From assembly GCA_021806565.1 (NCBI GenBank), contig JAJZXK010000026.1:1-38329 (forward strand): a stretch of DNA of 38,329 bases, given 5' to 3'. Numbering within the stretch: position 1 is the stretch's first letter; every line of letters starts with the position of its first letter. Below the pieces are notes generated by a model, which did no database searches, had not been told where the DNA came from, and saw only the letters and a list, made by a program, of their open reading frames with translations. A program made the position numbers and the translations under genes. Shown piece by piece: positions 1-9,653 of the stretch. Source of the stretch: Bacillota bacterium (lineage in GTDB: Bacteria > Bacillota > Sulfobacillia > RBS10-35 > JAJYVN01).

Positions 1-161
1 CACCGCACGCTCTGTCCCCGCCGCCCAGGCCGGATGACCTAACCTCCACTCCCAAGCCACACCACCTCCGCCGCACCTTGACAACTTCATCAGACGCCCC
101 GAGGGGGGTTGACATACGGTGTCCCCGCCGGACACAGCCCAAAGCGCCGGCCGCGGGAACG

Positions 162-2516
162 TCAGAGCATGGATTGCGGGTCGGGATCCGCGGCCGCCCG
201 GGCCACGCCGAGCCGGCCCGCGACCTCCCGCAGGGCCGAGCGCGCGGCGGCCCGCATCGCGGCGGCGGCGTCCCGCGGGCCCCGCAGACAGACGTGCCAG
301 CGATACTGCCCGCGCAACTGCGCCAGCGGCGCCGCCGACGGACCCCAGAGGTCCACGCCCTCCGGCAGGCGCCCCGCCAGGGCCAGCGCCAACACCTCCG
401 CGCCGGACTGGGCGGCGAACGCCTGTCGCGACCAGACCAGCAGGCGGATGAGCCGGCCGTAGGGCGGAAAGCCCGCCGCCCGCCTCAGCGCCAGGGTCTC
501 GTCGGCGAAGGCGGCGTAGTCGTGGTGTGCGGCCCGCAGCACCGCGGGGTGCTCCGGGGTCCGGGTCTGCACGATGACCTCCCCCGGTTCGTCGCCCCGC
601 CCGGCGCGTCCCGCCACCTGGCAAAGCAGTTGAAAGGTGCGTTCCGGAGCACGGTAGTCGGGGTGGTGGAGCGCGGTGTCGGCATCCACCACCCCGACCA
701 GGGTCACCCCGGCGACGTCCCAACCCTTGGCCACCATCTGCGTGCCGATCAGCACGTCGGCGGCTCCCGACCGGAAGCCTTCGTAGATGCGCTGGTGCGC
801 ACCCTTGCTGCCCGTGGTGTCCAGATCCATCCGCAACAGCCGCGCCGAGGGGAAGCGCCGCGCCACCTCTTCGGCCACCCGCTGCGTGCCGATGCCCCGC
901 AGTTGCAGCCAGGGTCCGCCGCAACCCGGACAGCGCGCCGGCACCGGCCGCACCGCGGCGCAGTAGTGGCAATGGAGTTGGCGGTCGGAGGCATGGTAGG
1001 ACAGCGACACACTGCACTGTTGGCAGCGGGCGAGGTAGCGGCAGTCGCGGCACAAGAGCAGCGGCGCATACCCCCTCCGGTTGAGGAACAACAGCACCTG
1101 CCTGCCTCGGCCCAGGTGGTCGGCCATCGCCGCGGCCAGTTCCTTGCCCAGCAGGGTGCCCGGCGCCTCGGTCGCCATGTCGATGAGCCGCACGCTGGGA
1201 AGCGGCCGGTCCAGCACGCGCTGGCGCAGGTCGAGGCGGACGATCTGGGCTGCCGCAGCGGCGTCGTAGGTCTCCAGATCCGGGGTGGCACTGCCCAGCA
1301 GGACCGGGATGCCGAGCCGTCGGCCCCGCCACAGCGCCACCTCGCGCGCGTGGTAGCGGGGGGTCTCCTCCTGCTTGTAGGAAGGCTCGTGCTCTTCATC
1401 GACCACGATCAGACCGAGGCGCTGGAACGGCGCGAACACGGCCGAACGGGCGCCGACCGCCACCGCGACCTCCCCGCGCCGGATGCGCCACCATTCGTCG
1501 TGGCGCTCCCCGGCCCCGAGTCCGCTGTGCAGCACCGCGACGGCGTCCCCGAACCGGCCGCGGAAGTGGGAGACGGTCTGTGGTGTCAGCGCGATCTCGG
1601 GCACCAGCACCAGCGCCTGGCGGCCGGCCGCGATCACGGAGGCGATCGACCGCAGGTAGATCTCGGTCTTACCGCTGCCGGTCACGCCCCACAGCAGGAA
1701 CGCTCCCTGACGCGGCAGGCGCAGGTACGGTGCCAATGCCTCCAGCGCCGCGGCCTGTTCCCCGGTCGGCTCCGGTGGAGCGCCCCCCACCCCCGGCGGC
1801 CCGCTGAAAGGATCCCGGCGGCGAAGCGCGGCGCCGACCTGCAGCCACCCCCGCGCCATAAGGGCCGCGATGGCGGCGGGCCGCACGCCGCGGGCCAGGT
1901 AGGCCGCGCGCGTCAGACCGGGTTCGGCGTGGATCGCCCGCCAGGCGGCCCGCTGGGCCGGCGCCCGCGCCAGGGCCGCATCGTCGGTGGGCGCTCCGTC
2001 TGCTGGCGAGTACACGGGTTCATCCCGCAGCGGTTCGCCGGGCGGCGGCAGCAGTGGACGCACCGCGGAACCGGGCGGGCAGATGGCCACCTCCGCCAGC
2101 CACTGCGCGAGTTCAAGCTCCACCGGCCCCAGGAGCGGCTCAGGATCCAGCACCTGCGCGATGCGGCGCAGGCGCGCGCCCGGCGGGGGCGTGTCCCGCA
2201 GGGCGAAAACGACGCCGGGCAGCACGCCGCGCGAGCCAAACGGCACCCGCACCCGCTGGCCGGGCTGCACAGGCTCCCCTTCCGGCTGGATGTAGGTAAA
2301 AAGTTGCTCTGGAGCCCCCGGGCCGGCGTCCACCGCCACATCCGCGTAGAGCCGGTGTGTCGGCGGGGACGCATCCGGCAGCAATGGCCGCGGGAGCGCT
2401 TGGGGTTTCAACGCGGGCGGCGCCCCCTCACTCGGGCAACCACCGCTCGGCGGCGTCGACGATGGCTTCCGCGACGGCGCGCTTATGCAGCGGGCCGACC
2501 TCCGCCACCGCACCAT
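162..2516 (-). CDS. priA: Primosomal protein N' (PriA) helicase; true start probably downstream of the ORF start (about 2350-2400)
   Basis: Walker A LLWGVTGSGKTEIYL, DEEH box (VVDEEHEPSYKQEETPRYHAR), paired Cys Zn motifs (CRDCRYLARCQQC, CHYC...CPGCGG), AGRAGRGDEPGEVIVQT; ORF N-terminus overlaps the coaBC end. Confidence 0.96.
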   Translation of the reverse strand: MVRWRRSARCISAPSRKPSSTPPSGGCPSEGAPPALKPQALPRPLLPDASPPTHRLYADVAVDAGPGAPEQLFTYIQPEGEPVQPGQRVRVPFGSRGVLPGVVFALRDTPPPGARLRRIAQVLDPEPLLGPVELELAQWLAEVAICPPGSAVRPLLPPPGEPLRDEPVYSPADGAPTDDAALARAPAQRAAWRAIHAEPGLTRAAYLARGVRPAAIAALMARGWLQVGAALRRRDPFSGPPGVGGAPPEPTGEQAAALEALAPYLRLPRQGAFLLWGVTGSGKTEIYLRSIASVIAAGRQALVLVPEIALTPQTVSHFRGRFGDAVAVLHSGLGAGERHDEWWRIRRGEVAVAVGARSAVFAPFQRLGLIVVDEEHEPSYKQEETPRYHAREVALWRGRRLGIPVLLGSATPDLETYDAAAAAQIVRLDLRQRVLDRPLPSVRLIDMATEAPGTLLGKELAAAMADHLGRGRQVLLFLNRRGYAPLLLCRDCRYLARCQQCSVSLSYHASDRQLHCHYCAAVRPVPARCPGCGGPWLQLRGIGTQRVAEEVARRFPSARLLRMDLDTTGSKGAHQRIYEGFRSGAADVLIGTQMVAKGWDVAGVTLVGVVDADTALHHPDYRAPERTFQLLCQVAGRAGRGDEPGEVIVQTRTPEHPAVLRAAHHDYAAFADETLALRRAAGFPPYGRLIRLLVWSRQAFAAQSGAEVLALALAGRLPEGVDLWGPSAAPLAQLRGQYRWHVCLRGPRDAAAAMRAAARSALREVAGRLGVARAAADPDPQSML

Positions 2517-3660
2517 CCCGGTGGAGGATGGTCACGCGGTTGGTCTCGACCTCAAAGCCGGCGTCCGGGTGCAGCACGTCGTTGTGGACGATCAGGTGCA
2601 GGCCCTTGGCGTCCAGCTTGCGGCGGGCCTCCGCCAGGTCACCGCCCGCCTCGGCGGCAAAACCGACCAATACGGTCCCCTGGGGATCGCGGCCGAGTTC
2701 CGCGAGGATGTCCGGATTCGCCACGAGTTCGATCGTCCGCTCGGCAGCGCCACCGCGCTTCCACTTCCCTGGGGCGACGGCCCGCGCCCGCCAGTCCGAC
2801 ACGGCCGCGGCCGCGAAGACCGCGGCGGCGCCCGTCGCCTCGGCCCGCACGGCCTCGCGCATCTCCAACGCCGTCTCCACGCCCAGCACGCGCACCCTGG
2901 GCGGATCGGCCAGCGCCACCGGACCGCGGACCACGGTCACCGCGGCGCCGCGATCCCGCAGCGCCTCGGCCAGGGCAAACCCCATGCGGCCGCTCGAACG
3001 GTTGGAAAGGAAGCGCACCGCGTCCAGAGGCTCTCGCGTCGGGCCGGCCGTCACCACGACCCGCCGGCCGGCAAAGCGCGTCGGGGCTCGGGGCGCAAGC
3101 AGCGACGCCAGCGCCGCGACGATGGCCTCGGGCTCCGCGAGCCGGCCGTGGCCCTCCCCTTCACCCGGGGCGCCGAGCGGCCCGTACACGGGTCCGATCA
3201 GGTGGCGGCCATCCGCCCGCAGGGTGGCCACCGCCCGGCGCACCGCCGGTTGCTCCCACATGCGGTGGTTCATCGCCGGCGCGAAGGCGACCGGCCCCGG
3301 GAAGGCCAGCAGCCACGTCGTCAGGTAGTCGTCGGCCAGACCGAGCGCCGCCCGCGCAAGCAGATCGGCCGTCGCAGGCGCCACCAGGCCCGCATCCGCC
3401 CATCGCGCCAGGGCGATGTGGTCGATGGTCCGCGGCTCGAAGAGATCCGTGGCCACCGGTTCGCCCGTCAGGCCGGCAAACAGTGCGGGCCCGACGAAGC
3501 GCGCCGCCGCACCGGTCAGCACCACCCGCACCTGGGCCCCGACACCGACCAGCAGGCGGGCCAGCGAAGCGGCCTTGTAGGCGGCGATGCTGCCACCCAC
3601 CCCCAACACGACGCGCCGGCCGGACAGCACCGCGCCTTGCCCCGCAGTCGCAGCGCTCAC
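2428..3660 (-). CDS. coaBC: Bifunctional phosphopantothenoylcysteine decarboxylase/phosphopantothenate-cysteine ligase
   Basis: N-terminal flavoprotein GVGGSIAAYKAASLARLL, APAMNHRMWEQPAVRRAV; ligase region VVVTAGPTREPLDAVRFLSNRSSGRMGFALAEA. Confidence 0.96.
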   Translation of the reverse strand: MSAATAGQGAVLSGRRVVLGVGGSIAAYKAASLARLLVGVGAQVRVVLTGAAARFVGPALFAGLTGEPVATDLFEPRTIDHIALARWADAGLVAPATADLLARAALGLADDYLTTWLLAFPGPVAFAPAMNHRMWEQPAVRRAVATLRADGRHLIGPVYGPLGAPGEGEGHGRLAEPEAIVAALASLLAPRAPTRFAGRRVVVTAGPTREPLDAVRFLSNRSSGRMGFALAEALRDRGAAVTVVRGPVALADPPRVRVLGVETALEMREAVRAEATGAAAVFAAAAVSDWRARAVAPGKWKRGGAAERTIELVANPDILAELGRDPQGTVLVGFAAEAGGDLAEARRKLDAKGLHLIVHNDVLHPDAGFEVETNRVTILHRDGAVAEVGPLHKRAVAEAIVDAAERWLPE

Positions 3661-3672
3661 CCTCCAAGCACC

Positions 3673-4065
3673 CTACCTTGTCCGGTCGCCGATGCGCTCG
3701 AAATACAACTTGCCCGCCGACAGCTCCTCAAGGGCGACGGTGACCGGCTTTTCGGAAAGCGACTCGACCCGCCGCTGGCTGCCGGCCAGGATCTGGCGGG
3801 CGCGCTTGGCGGCCACGCTGACCAGCGTGTACTTGCTCTGAAGGTAGGCAGCATCGACGCCATCTTCCCACTCGGCCTCGTCAAAGCCTTCCGGGAAACC
3901 GGCTTCCCCTTCGCTGGCTTCGGCCGCTTCCAGCCCCTGCTCCGCGCCCTGGGCATCGGCCGCAGGTGCCTCCACCTCGGCGTCCGCCGCCGCGGCGGGA
4001 TTCTGGGTATCGGTTGTCTGCTCGCTGTCCGTCTCCATGGCTGGCTCCCCCTCTTGGACGGGCAC
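3673..4065 (-). CDS. rpoZ: DNA-directed RNA polymerase omega subunit with acidic N-terminal extension
   Basis: YTLVSVAAKRARQILAGSQ...KPVTVALEELSAGKLYFER; located next to coaBC as in many Firmicutes. Confidence 0.88.
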   Translation of the reverse strand: MPVQEGEPAMETDSEQTTDTQNPAAAADAEVEAPAADAQGAEQGLEAAEASEGEAGFPEGFDEAEWEDGVDAAYLQSKYTLVSVAAKRARQILAGSQRRVESLSEKPVTVALEELSAGKLYFERIGDRTR

Positions 4066-4073
4066 CCGTCTGT

Positions 4074-4382
4074 TCAGGACGGGCCCTGCGTGGACGCATC
4101 GCCGTCTTCTGCCGCGTCGGGCGCCGGGTCGTGCAGGACCTCCCGATTGCCCAACCGGTGGGCGACCGTCTCCGGCTGGACGGCCGAAAGGATAACGTGT
4201 TCGGAGTCCGTGAAGATGACCGCGCGCGTCCTGCGGCCGTAGGTCGCGTCGATCAGCACGCCCTGGTCGCGGGCTTCGCCGATCATGCGCTTGATCGGCG
4301 CGGAGTCGGGGCTGACGATCGCGACGATGCGCTGGGCGGAGACGATGTTCCCGAAACCGATGTTGATCAGTCGGATGTCCAC
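4074..4382 (-). CDS. remA: RemA/DUF370 family regulatory protein with C-terminal extension; GTG start within the longer ORF 4074-4928
   Basis: [77 protein letters not shown] is typical of DUF370. Confidence 0.9.
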   Translation of the reverse strand: MDIRLINIGFGNIVSAQRIVAIVSPDSAPIKRMIGEARDQGVLIDATYGRRTRAVIFTDSEHVILSAVQPETVAHRLGNREVLHDPAPDAAEDGDASTQGPS

Positions 4383-4411
4383 CTCAAACCCCCTCCGGCG
4401 GCCCGTCCACG

Positions 4412-5248
4412 CTATTCGACGTTCTGGGCCTGTTCCCGCAGCCGCTCTACCGCCAACCGCGCCTCCAGGGCCTGCGCCCCGATGGCGGGATCGCCCGCCT
4501 TGGCCGCCACGGTGGTCCATTCGCGCGCGCACTCCTGTGCCAAGAAGTCCAGGCGCCGCCCGACCGGCTCGGCGGCGGTCAACGCCGCGCGCAGCTGCGC
4601 CACATGGCTCTCCAGGCGCACCAGCTCTTCGCGCACGTCGCTGCGGTCCACCTCGCGCAGAGCCTCGACCGCCGCCGCCGGCGCGGCCCCGGTCAACTCG
4701 GCGAACCTGGCCCGAAAACGGGCCCGTTGCTGAGCCAGCGACCCGGGAAGGATCGCCCGCGCCCGCTCCAGCGCCTCCGACTGACGGTCGACCTCCTCGG
4801 CCAGCGCAGTCTTCAGCGCATCTCCCTCCCGGTCGCGCATCGCCACCAGCGCGGCCAGCGCCGGCGCCGCCACCACTTCGACCTCCGGCCAGCGATCCGG
4901 GCCGGTTGAAGAGGCGACCAGCCGGCAAACACCCGGCAGGCGCATCAGAAAAGCCGCGCTACCTCCCGGGGGCACGGCACAAGCCTCTGCCACCAGGAGC
5001 AGTTTTTCATGATATTGCCGGGCCAGATCCATGTCAACGAACGCAGTCTCGGGCTCACACAGCGCGCCGGCAGCCACCGTGCAGTCCACCCGTCCGCGGC
5101 GCAAGCGCGAGGCAATCAGGGCCCTCAATGGCGCTTCGCACGACATCAGCCGTTCTGGCAGACGCACAGAGATGTCCAGATAGCGGTGGTTGACCGACCG
5201 CATCTCGACACGGATCCCACCGCCCTCGCCCAGCCCGTAGCCGGTCAT
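4412..5248 (-). CDS. YicC family protein (YicC-like endoribonuclease)
   Basis: [34 protein letters not shown] at N-terminus; C-terminal [23 protein letters not shown]; adjacent to remA. Confidence 0.93.
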   Translation of the reverse strand: MTGYGLGEGGGIRVEMRSVNHRYLDISVRLPERLMSCEAPLRALIASRLRRGRVDCTVAAGALCEPETAFVDMDLARQYHEKLLLVAEACAVPPGGSAAFLMRLPGVCRLVASSTGPDRWPEVEVVAAPALAALVAMRDREGDALKTALAEEVDRQSEALERARAILPGSLAQQRARFRARFAELTGAAPAAAVEALREVDRSDVREELVRLESHVAQLRAALTAAEPVGRRLDFLAQECAREWTTVAAKAGDPAIGAQALEARLAVERLREQAQNVE

Positions 5249-5376
5249 GCTGCGGACGCGCCCCACTCCTGCCAGCGCGCCACCCCCCCAAGCGAAACAC
5301 CGGGAAGCTGGAGCCGCCTTCCGCATGTCCAGGCGGAATCCTGCCCGCCTGCGGCCGCCGACGCTGCGCCAGCGCG

Positions 5377-5745
5377 TCAGCGGCCCGCGTTGGTGCCACC
5401 CGGAGCGCCCGCCGCACCGCCGCGGCCCGCCGCCGGGCCGCCGCGCAGCCGCTGCATGCGGGTCACGTAACCGCCCACGCGGCCGCTGTCGGCGGCGCTG
5501 AGGGCGCCCCAACCCTCCGCCTGCACCTTGGCCCACAGACCGAGGGCCTTGGCACCCTCGACCTTCAGCGCGTATGCGGGAGACGCCTCGGATTCCGCCC
5601 GGCGCTGGCGGCGTTGGCGCGAGCGCCCGCTTTCCCGCCGCGGCCGAGCCGCCGCGTCTGCGGCCGCCTTGCCGGCGCCCCCCCCGCGCGCATCCTCCAG
5701 TGGAGCATCCGGAGCGTCACTGTACACTTGTTCCAACGCTGCCAT
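5377..5745 (-). CDS. Alpha/beta-type small acid-soluble spore protein-like, with N-terminal extension (start uncertain, ORF opens at 5787)
   Basis: C-terminal block ALKVEGAKALGLWAKVQAEGWGALSAADSGRVGGYVTRMQRL resembles the SASP pattern ExAxELG...GxLTxxxxGxVGGxMVxxM. Confidence 0.68.
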   Translation of the reverse strand: MAALEQVYSDAPDAPLEDARGGGAGKAAADAAARPRRESGRSRQRRQRRAESEASPAYALKVEGAKALGLWAKVQAEGWGALSAADSGRVGGYVTRMQRLRGGPAAGRGGAAGAPGGTNAGR

Positions 5746-6457
5746 CCCCTTCGGGGGATAAGCTGCCCCGATCGGTGTCCGCCGCATGCGCCCGCGCGTA
5801 CCGGCAGAGCATCACTGCCGGACAACCCGCACAGACCGGACGGCGCTTCTTGCACCAACCCTTGCCGACGGCGACCAAGAGCGCGTGCCACTCCCCCAAC
5901 CAGGCCGCATCCGCCCCCGGTGGCAGGCAGGGCGCCAGGCGGAGCTGCGCCGCCTCATACCGGTCGGGGACGTCCCGGGGCAGGATGCCAACCCGGCTCA
6001 GGACCCGGCGGCTGTATGCGTCGGCCACCATGGCCGGATGCCCCAGCGCGTAGCAGAGGATCGCATCGGCCGTCTCTGGGCCCACCCCATGCACGGCCAG
6101 CAGGGCGGAGCGCAGCGGGGCCGTCGGTTGCGCGGCGAGCGCCGCCACCCCCCCCGCCCCGGCGATGAAGCGCGCCAGGGACTGGAGCTTGCGTGCCTTG
6201 GCGTGGTAGTAGCCGGCGGGCCGGCAGCACTCCGCCACCAGCCGGGCGTCGGCTTCGGCCAGCCGGCGCGGGTCGATCAGGTCTACCGCCCGCAGGGCAG
6301 ACACCGCGCGGTGCGCGTTGGTCCAGGCGACCGCCTGCGTCAGGACCGCACCCACGCAGACCTCTTCGGGGCTCTCCGCCGGCCACCAGCCCTGCGGGCC
6401 GAGCCGCTCCAGCATGGCGGTATACAGCGCCTCGACCCAACGCCGGCCAGCCGTCAC
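5717..6457 (-). CDS. Endonuclease III/MagIII-like HhH-GPD DNA glycosylase with Fe-S cluster motif
   Basis: HhH LLAVHGVGPETADAILCYALGHPAMVADAYSRRVL; C-terminal CKKRRPVCAGCPAVMLC (C-X6-C-X2-C-X5-C); GTG start overlaps the TGA of the upstream gene. Confidence 0.85.
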   Translation of the reverse strand: MTAGRRWVEALYTAMLERLGPQGWWPAESPEEVCVGAVLTQAVAWTNAHRAVSALRAVDLIDPRRLAEADARLVAECCRPAGYYHAKARKLQSLARFIAGAGGVAALAAQPTAPLRSALLAVHGVGPETADAILCYALGHPAMVADAYSRRVLSRVGILPRDVPDRYEAAQLRLAPCLPPGADAAWLGEWHALLVAVGKGWCKKRRPVCAGCPAVMLCRYARAHAADTDRGSLSPEGDGSVGTSVQ

Positions 6458-7716
6458 GCCGGGCCAGCCGCGCGGGCCGCCAGCGCCGTCGCCACCTTGC
6501 GCACCGCCCGGCCGATATCGTCCACATCGGCGTCCGTATAGTTCTGGTGCCACGCCAGGTGGCAGAGCCGCCGCGCCGCCGTCTCCGCCGCCGGACACAG
6601 ACCGGGGCCGAAGGCCGGCTGCGGCCGGGCACCCGGGGCCGTGAACGGATAGGCGGAACCGCCGTACGTGCGGCGCTCGGCCAGGGCCGGCGTCAGGTAC
6701 AGCGGCGGCACGTAGCCGCTGGCCAGCGGCACGCCCTCGGCCCGCACCAGGCGGGCGAACCCCCCGGCGTCCAGGCCCAGCACGCCGGGGTCGATGTTGA
6801 ACCCATACTGCCAGTATGCCGAGCGGCTGCCCTCCGGGGTCGGCGGCACGGCCACCCCCGCCAGGCCAGCCAAGAGGGCGTCCAGCCGCGCGGCGCGTTG
6901 CTGGCGGCGCCCCACGATCCCCTCCAGCCGGTCCAACTGCGGCAGCGCCACCGCGGCCTGGAGTTCCGTCAGCCGGTAGTTCATGCCCAGAAACAGGTGG
7001 GTGCGCACCGGGCCCTCGCGCGGCCAACCCTTATCCGCAAACAGCCGCATCCGCTGCGCCGCCTGCGGCTCGCGGGCCAGGGTCAGTCCGCCTTCCCCGG
7101 CCGTGAAGTGCTTGCTCTGCTGCATGCTGAAGCAGCCGAAATCCCCGAACGTGCCGAGCAGCCGCCCCCCGACCCGGGCCAATGGCGCCTGGGCGCAGTC
7201 CTCGATCAGCGCCACGCCGCGCCGACGGGCCAGGGCGGCCAGCTCCACCACCGGCGCCGGCTGGCCGAACAGGTGCACACAGATGATGGCGCGCGTCCGC
7301 ACCGACAGTCGGCGCGCCACATCCGCTGGATCCAGGCAATACGTCTCCGGATCCACGTCGGCGAATACCGGGATCGCGTTCTGCGCCAGGACCGGGATCA
7401 CCGAACCGAAGTCGGTGATCGGCGGCACGATGATCTCGTCGCCGGGTTCGGGATCCACCGCCGCAACGGCCAGGTGGACGGCCGCCGTCCCCGAACTGCA
7501 CGCCGCCACCTGACCCGGCCCCACCCCGTACAGGGCGGCGAACGTCGTCTCCAGTTCGCGCACCTTGGTACCGCCGTAGCGCCACAGCTGCCGCCCCGCT
7601 ACGACGGCGGCCACGGCCTGCGCATCGGCCGCGGTGATCTCCGGCCCTGTGTCGCCGTACGGAAACGCTGCCCGGCGGACCGGCTCCCCGCCTTCACCGG
7701 CCAAGTCCCCACCCAT
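6454..7716 (-). CDS. DegT/DnrJ/EryC1/StrS family PLP-dependent aminotransferase
   Basis: CSSGTAAVHLAVAAVDPEPGDEIIVPPITDFGS; GCFSMQQSKHFTAGEGGL (PLP-Lys region); LFLGMNYRLTELQAAVALPQLDRL. Confidence 0.94.
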   Translation of the reverse strand: MGGDLAGEGGEPVRRAAFPYGDTGPEITAADAQAVAAVVAGRQLWRYGGTKVRELETTFAALYGVGPGQVAACSSGTAAVHLAVAAVDPEPGDEIIVPPITDFGSVIPVLAQNAIPVFADVDPETYCLDPADVARRLSVRTRAIICVHLFGQPAPVVELAALARRRGVALIEDCAQAPLARVGGRLLGTFGDFGCFSMQQSKHFTAGEGGLTLAREPQAAQRMRLFADKGWPREGPVRTHLFLGMNYRLTELQAAVALPQLDRLEGIVGRRQQRAARLDALLAGLAGVAVPPTPEGSRSAYWQYGFNIDPGVLGLDAGGFARLVRAEGVPLASGYVPPLYLTPALAERRTYGGSAYPFTAPGARPQPAFGPGLCPAAETAARRLCHLAWHQNYTDADVDDIGRAVRKVATALAARAAGPA

Positions 7717-7752
7717 GCGGATGCTCCCCCCCGGTTTGGCACCGCGGACGGC

Positions 7753-9183
7753 TCACCCTTTGGCGCGCGACGCCGCCGCACCTGCCGCGGCCTGGGCGGC
7801 GCCGCGCTGCAGGCTGTCGGCGGCGCGGGTGGCGGTCGCGAAGCTGGCCGCGACCGACCCCTGAGGCTGGACGAGCAGCCGCCGGAGCGCCGTCGCGATC
7901 GCCTCGCGCGTCAGGGCGTCGGCATGGGCGAAACGCTCGCCCCCCGGCGGCAGCGCCTGCACCCCGGACGGCAGGGCGAACGCATCCAGGTGCTTTCCGG
8001 CCAGGGCCGGGACCGCGGCGCGCAGTTGCGTCAGCCACACGTTCCAAAGGCCCAGCACGCCCGGGGGACGCAGGGCCGCGGTCGCCATGGACTGTTGCCA
8101 GGCCGACCGCGTGCATAGCCAGCGCACCAGCGCCCATGCGGCGCCGGTTTGCCGGCTGCGCGCGCTGACGCCGAAGGCTCGGATCCCGGTGGAGGTGTAG
8201 CGGCCGGCCGGCCAGCGCGGCAGCGGAACAAAGTCCCATTGCAGGTGGGTCCAGGCGGCCGCGAAGCGGACGGCGTCGCCCGCCGAAGCCGTCGGCGCGA
8301 CCTGCAGTCCGGCGGCGAACGACTGCCGGGCGGCCCGCCCGGGCTGGGCGGCACCGCTACGCAGCAGTCCGTAGACGAACCGGCCCGCCGCGAGGGCACC
8401 CGCGCTGCCCAGACCGCAGCGCTGCGGGTCGGCCGGGTCGACGAGCGCGCCGCCGAATCCCTGGAGATAACAGGCCGCCGGGATGCCGGCCGCAAAGAGG
8501 ATCGTCGTCCCGAAGCGGTGCTTGCCGCCGCCGACCGCAGCGGCGGCGCGGGCCGCCAACTGGGCGTAAGCCCGCCAGTCCCAGTCCGCGGCCGGGGCGG
8601 AGAGCCGCAGCGTGCGCAACAGCCCGAGGTTCACGGCGACGGCTGCCGTATCCAGGCCGCTGGGCAGGGCGAACAACCCGGCGGGCGTCGCCAGGGCCGC
8701 CAGTTGACCGGCGCAGAGCCCACTCAGATCCACCCGCTCCGCCTGCACATAGCCCTGCAGGTCGGCGAGCAGCCCGGCCGAAAGCCAGGATTCCAGGGCG
8801 CCGCCGCCGGCGCGCAACGCGACCACGTCCGGCCCCTTGCCCGACCGCACCGCCGCGAGCGCGTCGGCACGGCCCGGGTCGATCTCCAGGCGTATACCCC
8901 GGTTGGACGCCAGAAACGGGGCCGCCGCCGCCAGGGCCCGCTGCACCAGCGAACCCGACGCCGTTCCCGCGCCCCCGCCGAAGGGCTGCCAGCGCAGCAC
9001 CGTCACAGGGGCCGACGCTGCTGGCCTGGAGCGGGAAGCGACCTGAACGCGCACGCCGGAACCGATGCGCCCGCAGGCCGTGATGCCCGCCGCGCCGCCG
9101 GCCACCGCCGCGAGCACGGCCCGGCGGCGCAGCGCGGGAGACGGTCGATCCGCGCCCAGAAGTCCCACCGTTCCTCTCTTCAT
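7753..9183 (-). CDS. Extracellular solute-binding protein family 1-like Tat/lipobox lipoprotein, paralogue 1
   Basis: Signal ALRRRAVLAAVAGGAAGITACG; WDFVPLPRWPAGRYTSTGIRAFGVSARSRQTGAAWALVRWLC aligns with the three other binding proteins in the window. Confidence 0.82.
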   Translation of the reverse strand: MKRGTVGLLGADRPSPALRRRAVLAAVAGGAAGITACGRIGSGVRVQVASRSRPAASAPVTVLRWQPFGGGAGTASGSLVQRALAAAAPFLASNRGIRLEIDPGRADALAAVRSGKGPDVVALRAGGGALESWLSAGLLADLQGYVQAERVDLSGLCAGQLAALATPAGLFALPSGLDTAAVAVNLGLLRTLRLSAPAADWDWRAYAQLAARAAAAVGGGKHRFGTTILFAAGIPAACYLQGFGGALVDPADPQRCGLGSAGALAAGRFVYGLLRSGAAQPGRAARQSFAAGLQVAPTASAGDAVRFAAAWTHLQWDFVPLPRWPAGRYTSTGIRAFGVSARSRQTGAAWALVRWLCTRSAWQQSMATAALRPPGVLGLWNVWLTQLRAAVPALAGKHLDAFALPSGVQALPPGGERFAHADALTREAIATALRRLLVQPQGSVAASFATATRAADSLQRGAAQAAAGAAASRAKG

Positions 9184-9653
9184 AGCCTTTTGTTTCCGGC
9201 CGCTGGCGCGGTCAGTTTCCTGCTTGGAGATTCCTGCTTCGTTGCGGCTGGTTTCGCCAGGCCGTTCTTCTGGCCAGAGCCCTCCGCTCCACAGGCGTTT
9301 TGTGTCTCCGGGGAACTCCCGGCGACAAGCGCCGCGAGGTTCCGCGCCGCGTTGAGGTCCCGGTCGATCACCACTGCGCACGTCTCGCACCGCAAGACGC
9401 GTTCCGACCGTGGCATGGCATCCTTGGCGGCGCCACAGACCGAGCACGTCTTTGTAAACGGGCAAGAGCGTGGCGCGACCACCAGCCGTGACCCATACCA
9501 AGTGGTCTTGTACGCCAGCATCCGCCGGAACTCGCCCCATCCAGCGTCCGCGATGGACCGCGCCAGCGAGTGGTTGCGGATCATGCCACGCACCGCAAGG
9601 TCCTCGACCACGATGACCGACTTGGTTTTCGTCAGGTAGGTGGTCGCCGCTTT
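9180..9653 (-). pseudogene. TnpB (IS607/IS605-type) C-terminal remnant
   Basis: VIVVEDLAVRGMIRNHSLARSIADAGWGEFRRMLAYKTTWYG, zinc ribbon CSVCG...CETC, VIDRDLNAARNLAAL; N-terminal half including the RuvC-I Asp is absent. Confidence 0.88.

Noticed and set aside
76-115. Two TTGACA boxes as a plus-strand promoter
   Set aside because: No convincing -10 element at proper spacing and no plus-strand gene downstream; the region is the 3' flank of priA.
78-3743. 1221-aa plus-strand ORF
   Set aside because: Antisense to priA and coaBC; composition is a high-GC shadow frame (Arg/Pro/Gly-rich) with no recognisable domain.
6193-8118. 641-aa plus-strand ORF
   Set aside because: Antisense to the aminotransferase and binding protein; a shadow ORF typical of high GC.
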